NCBI GenBank assembly: GCA_041447175.1
Contig: CP166960.1
Location: forward strand, 2,310,519 to 2,374,518
Source of the DNA: Candidatus Bathyarchaeia archaeon
GTDB lineage: Archaea > Thermoproteota > Bathyarchaeia > Bathyarchaeales > Bathycorpusculaceae
Direction of reading: 5' to 3'
DNA: 64,000 nucleotides
Shown: piece after piece, positions 61,032 to 64,000 of the stretch
How positions within the stretch are numbered: the stretch's first letter is position 1
Layout: every line of letters starts with the position of its first letter
The notes under the pieces: model-generated
Told to the model about the DNA's origin: nothing
Seen by the model: the letters and a program-made list of their open reading frames with translations, nothing else
Database searches by the model: none
Program-made: the position numbers and the translations under genes

Positions 61032-62933
61032 ATGCGCATTTTGCAGTTGCACTCTAATTTTATTACTTACACTCCTGTTCAAAAAGAAATCCAGACCGCT
61101 GAAGAAGCTGAAAAAAAAGAAAGCCGCGTGGAAGAAGTCGTAGTGCTTTTCACTGCCATCGAAGAAGGCGACACAGTTGACCTTGGGCAAAAAGCAATCG
61201 ATGATGTCCGCGCGTTTTTGGGAAAACAGAAAACCAACCGCATCCTGATTTATCCGTTTGCGCACTTAAGCAGCAACTTAAGTAACCCCAACGAAGCCCT
61301 CAAAATCATAAAAGCCATGGAAGCCAACGCCAAAGAAAAAGGCATTGAAACTTATCGGGCTCCTTTTGGCTGGAACAAACAATTCACCATCTCAATCAAA
61401 GGGCATCCCCTAGCGGAGATGGCGCGGACATACAAAACAACCCCCGCTACGGTGCAAATGCAGCCTGAGAGCGCCCCCGCAACGAAGAAAGAGGAACCCG
61501 TTTCAGCAGCGTTGAAAGCCGAAGACAAAATGCAGTCCTTCTGGCATGTTCTCTTGACAGATGGCTCCTTGGTGCCCGTTGAAGAGTTCAAATTCAAAGG
61601 ACACGCAAACTTGCAAAAATTTGCCACATACGAAATCAAGAAAGCCCGTGCTGTTAGCCAGATGCCTCCTCATGTACCGTTGATGAAGAGGCTGGAAATT
61701 GCCGACTATGAGCCAGGCAGTGACCCCGGCAACATCCGCTGGTACCCGAAAGGGCGCATGATAAAGTCACTGTTGGAGATGTACGTGACTCAGCGTGTGG
61801 CTGCTTACGGTGGAATGGAAGTGGAAACTCCAATAATGTATGACCTCAACCACCCAAGCCTCGCGAGTTACTTGAACCGTTTCCCCGCCCGCCAGTACAT
61901 ACTCAAATCTGAAGACAAAGAGCTCTTCCTGCGGTTCGCCGCCTGCTTTGGTCAATTCCTCATGGCGCATGACGCCCAGTTCAGCTACAAACAGCTCCCC
62001 ATCAAACTCTATGAGTTAACTCGCTACAGCTTCCGCCGAGAAAAAAGCGGCGAAATCGTCGGCTTAAAACGCCTCCGAGCCTTCACCATGCCCGACTGTC
62101 ACGCCATTTGCGCCGACCTCGAGCAAGCCAAACAGGAATTCAAAATCCGCTTTGACTTATGCATGAGCGTGCTAGAAAACATTGGTCTGGTCAAGGACGA
62201 CTACGAGATCGCCATGCGCTTCACCAAGGACTTCTACGCCGAACACAAAGACTTCATAGCCGAAATCGCCGCTAAGTTCGGCAAACCCATGTTGGCAGAG
62301 GTTTGGAACGAGCGGTTCTTCTATTTCGCCCTCAAATGGGACCTCAACTTCGTGGATAATCAAGACAAAGCCGCCGCACTATCCACCGACCAAATCGACG
62401 TAGAAAACGCCAAACGCTACGGCATCACTTACGTTGACGAGAAAGGCGAAAAACAGTTCCCGCTGATTTTGCACTGCAGCCCAAGCGGCGCCATCGAACG
62501 CGACATCTACGCACTGCTGGAGAAAGCTTACCGCGAACAAATGAAAGGCAAAGCCCCAATGCTGCCCGTGTGGCTATCACCAACACAGGTAAGAATAATC
62601 CCCATATCCGACAAGTTCTTAGACAAGGTTGAGGAACTTGCCCAGAAAATCGAAGCAGCCAACGTCCGCGTAGACATTGATGATAGCGCTTCGACGCTGC
62701 AGAAGAAAATCCGCGCGGCAGAGCAGGAATGGGTGCCTTACATCGTTGTCGTTGGCGAGAAAGAAGTGGAGTCTGGAAACCTTTCAGTCCGGGACCGCGA
62801 AGTGCGGGGCTCCCAGCAGACCTTGACGGTTGAGGAGCTTATCGCAAAAGTTTCGGCGAAGACTACGGATAAGCCGTTTAAGCCTTTGCCGTTGCCACGA
62901 AACCTTAGCAAGCGTCCACTGTTTCACGGTTAA
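61032..62933 (+). CDS. thrS: Threonyl-tRNA synthetase, archaeal type
   Basis: A 633-residue class II synthetase. The N-terminal domain (residues 1-140, MRILQLHSNFITYTP and IYPFAHLSSNLSNP) is the archaeal D-aminoacyl-tRNA-deacylase-like editing domain, unlike the bacterial TGS/N2 editing domains. The catalytic core has motif 2 near YELTRYSFRREKSGEIVGLKRLRAFTMPDCH, and an anticodon-binding domain ends the protein (WVPYIVVVGEKEVESGNLSVRDRE). Confidence 0.95.
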   Translation: MRILQLHSNFITYTPVQKEIQTAEEAEKKESRVEEVVVLFTAIEEGDTVDLGQKAIDDVRAFLGKQKTNRILIYPFAHLSSNLSNPNEALKIIKAMEANAKEKGIETYRAPFGWNKQFTISIKGHPLAEMARTYKTTPATVQMQPESAPATKKEEPVSAALKAEDKMQSFWHVLLTDGSLVPVEEFKFKGHANLQKFATYEIKKARAVSQMPPHVPLMKRLEIADYEPGSDPGNIRWYPKGRMIKSLLEMYVTQRVAAYGGMEVETPIMYDLNHPSLASYLNRFPARQYILKSEDKELFLRFAACFGQFLMAHDAQFSYKQLPIKLYELTRYSFRREKSGEIVGLKRLRAFTMPDCHAICADLEQAKQEFKIRFDLCMSVLENIGLVKDDYEIAMRFTKDFYAEHKDFIAEIAAKFGKPMLAEVWNERFFYFALKWDLNFVDNQDKAAALSTDQIDVENAKRYGITYVDEKGEKQFPLILHCSPSGAIERDIYALLEKAYREQMKGKAPMLPVWLSPTQVRIIPISDKFLDKVEELAQKIEAANVRVDIDDSASTLQKKIRAAEQEWVPYIVVVGEKEVESGNLSVRDREVRGSQQTLTVEELIAKVSAKTTDKPFKPLPLPRNLSKRPLFHG

Positions 62934-62964
62934 GTAAACGATTTCTATAGTTCATTGACAAAAG

Positions 62965-62992
62965 CTATAAGAAATCAGTATCCCATATGGGA
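62965..62992 (+). promoter_or_regulatory. Promoter and palindrome before the branched-chain aminotransferase gene
   Basis: A ctataag element at 62965-62971 is followed by a perfect 12-bp palindrome, TCCCATATGGGA (62981-62992), which covers the expected transcription start 25 bases before the ATG. The position suits a repressor of the Lrp or MarR type. It is short enough that chance is not excluded. Confidence 0.4.
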
Positions 62993-63017
62993 AACCCCCA
63001 GTTCCGAGTGAACAACA

Positions 63018-63905
63018 ATGGAGCAAGAATTGCAAATCTACATAGACGGAAAATACTACCCAAAATCCCAAGCAAAAGTCAGCGTCTACGACCACGGCTT
63101 CCTCTACGGCGACGGCGTCTTCGAAGGCATCCGCGTCTACAACGGTGTAGTCTTTAAACTAACCGAACACATCCAACGGCTATACGATTCCGCCCACGCC
63201 CTCATGTTAAACATTCCGCTATCGCCCCAAGAGATGACGCAAGGAGTGGTTGAGACGGTGCGCAAAAACCAGCTAAAAGACTCCTACATACGGCTGGTCG
63301 TCACCCGTGGTATAGGCGACTTAGGCTTAGACCCCCGCAAATGCCCCCACGCCTCTGTAGTAATCATAGCTGACCGTATCGTGCTCCACGACGGCGAAGC
63401 CAAAACCAAAGGCATCACAACCATGGCTTCCTGGGTCCGAAGAAACCCCATTGATGGCGCCTCTCACGAAGCAAAATCCCTCAACTACCTCAACAGCATC
63501 ATGGCCAAAATCGAAGCTAACATGAGCGGAGCCGACGAAGCCATCTGTATCGCTCCCAATGGTTGCGTCGCCGAAGGTGTAGGTGAAAACCTGTTTGTCG
63601 TCAAAAACGGCAAAATCTCCACACCCCCCACATCAACTGGTGCATTGGAGGGTATCACAGCAAAAGTTGTTGTGGAGTTGGCTAAAAAACTCGGTTACAC
63701 CGTAACGGAGGAAAACCTCACGCTTTTTATGCTGTTTAATGCTGACGAGCTGTTCTTCACGGGCACCGCTGCAGAAATCGTACCCATCAGGCAAGTGAAC
63801 TGGCGCCAAATCGGCAACGGAACCCGCGGCCCAGTCACAGAGAAACTGATGAATGAATTCCGCAACGTAACTCGTGACCCAGCACAGGGCGTAGCCGTCT
63901 ACTAA
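63018..63905 (+). CDS. ilvE: Branched-chain amino acid aminotransferase
   Basis: A 295-residue fold-type IV PLP enzyme that transaminates Leu, Ile and Val. Seen: YDHGFLYGDGVFEGIRVYNG, RLYDSAHALMLNIPLS, the PLP Lys in HEAKSLNYLNSIMAK, GVGENLFVVKNGKI and FFTGTAAEIVPIRQV. All key residues are present. The ATG at 63018 follows an inverted repeat and TATA element. Confidence 0.94.
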   Translation: MEQELQIYIDGKYYPKSQAKVSVYDHGFLYGDGVFEGIRVYNGVVFKLTEHIQRLYDSAHALMLNIPLSPQEMTQGVVETVRKNQLKDSYIRLVVTRGIGDLGLDPRKCPHASVVIIADRIVLHDGEAKTKGITTMASWVRRNPIDGASHEAKSLNYLNSIMAKIEANMSGADEAICIAPNGCVAEGVGENLFVVKNGKISTPPTSTGALEGITAKVVVELAKKLGYTVTEENLTLFMLFNADELFFTGTAAEIVPIRQVNWRQIGNGTRGPVTEKLMNEFRNVTRDPAQGVAVY

Positions 63906-63937
63906 ACGCTAAATCCACTTCGACAAGCGCAGTTTCT

Positions 63938-64000
63938 TTATTTCTTCTTTTTCATGAACCGCTCTAACTCGTTAAACGCAAACTCAAGCGTCTCAAGGGG
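63938..64000 (-). CDS. C-terminal end of a minus-strand gene cut by the window edge
   Basis: Read on the minus strand, the frame from the window edge is open for 20 codons (PLETLEFAFNELERFMKKKK) to a TAA at 63938-63940. The charged helical end and the convergent position beside ilvE support a real C-terminus. Too little is visible to identify the protein. Confidence 0.4.
   Translation of the reverse strand, partial: PLETLEFAFNELERFMKKKK

Noticed and set aside
1-64000. CRISPR arrays, rRNA genes, intact transposases
   Set aside because: No regularly spaced repeats, no rRNA core sequences and no transposase motifs were seen in any frame. tRNA genes were looked for in the gaps by eye only, so a diverged or intron-bearing one could be missed.

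Overview
The window reads as a contiguous piece of an anaerobic archaeal chromosome, most likely a Bathyarchaeia (former Miscellaneous Crenarchaeotic Group) lineage. The assignment is inference from gene content: archaeal-type ThrRS and ProRS, a NAC-alpha protein, deoxyhypusine synthase, coenzyme F420 ligase CofE, an archaeal five-subunit CODH/ACS, many Lrp and ArsR-like regulators, and TATA-type promoters with short leaders. No rRNA, tRNA, CRISPR array or intact insertion sequence was seen.

Layout. 1-6.8 kb: metal homeostasis (end of FeoB, a FeoC-like regulator, ZIP transporter, DtxR-type repressor, and a metallophore/corrinoid-type ABC importer with an embedded methyltransferase). 6.9-12.3 kb: a membrane-anchored winged-helix regulator, a radical SAM/SPASM protein, an ABC-2 exporter and small unknown genes. 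12.5-17.4 kb: a five-gene HoxEFUYH-type NAD(P)-linked [NiFe] hydrogenase operon. 17.5-30.5 kb: ArgRS, an HDAC-family amidohydrolase, a poly-ferredoxin, a GalT-like enzyme, Hsp20, two divergent deoxyhypusine synthase homologues, and a GCS2/RLAN/ATP-grasp amidoligase cluster. 30.5-33.5 kb: SCP2, CofE, a MetF-like protein and an FrhB-like protein. 33.8-46.3 kb: CODH/ACS. 46.6-64 kb: a large surface beta-propeller protein, CooT, DUF116, MGMT, an NAD-kinase-like protein, ProRS, a tungsten aldehyde oxidoreductase, NAC, a PfkB kinase, a tandem Lrp regulator, ThrRS and a branched-chain aminotransferase.

The standout is the CODH/ACS operon. Between cdhA and cdhC lie three genes that rebuild the electron-transfer core of HydABC/HoxEFU enzymes: a HydA/HoxU-type Fe-S domain fused to an F420-hydrogenase-beta (FrhB) domain, a NuoE/HydC protein, and an 815-residue protein fusing NuoF/HydB, a two-cluster ferredoxin domain and the CODH epsilon subunit (CdhB). 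There is no stand-alone cdhB in the window. The covalent link between NuoF and CdhB, with FrhB and cofE nearby, suggests a CODH/ACS wired directly to pyridine nucleotide and probably F420, possibly by flavin-based bifurcation or confurcation. A second FrhB paralogue next to a MetF-like protein suggests a similar wiring for the methyl branch. Together with the Hox hydrogenase this gives a plausible H2/NAD(P)H/F420-linked Wood-Ljungdahl metabolism.

Two intergenic repeat families, one folding into a conserved stem with bulges, and several perfect inverted repeats at promoters are not explained by the coding genes.
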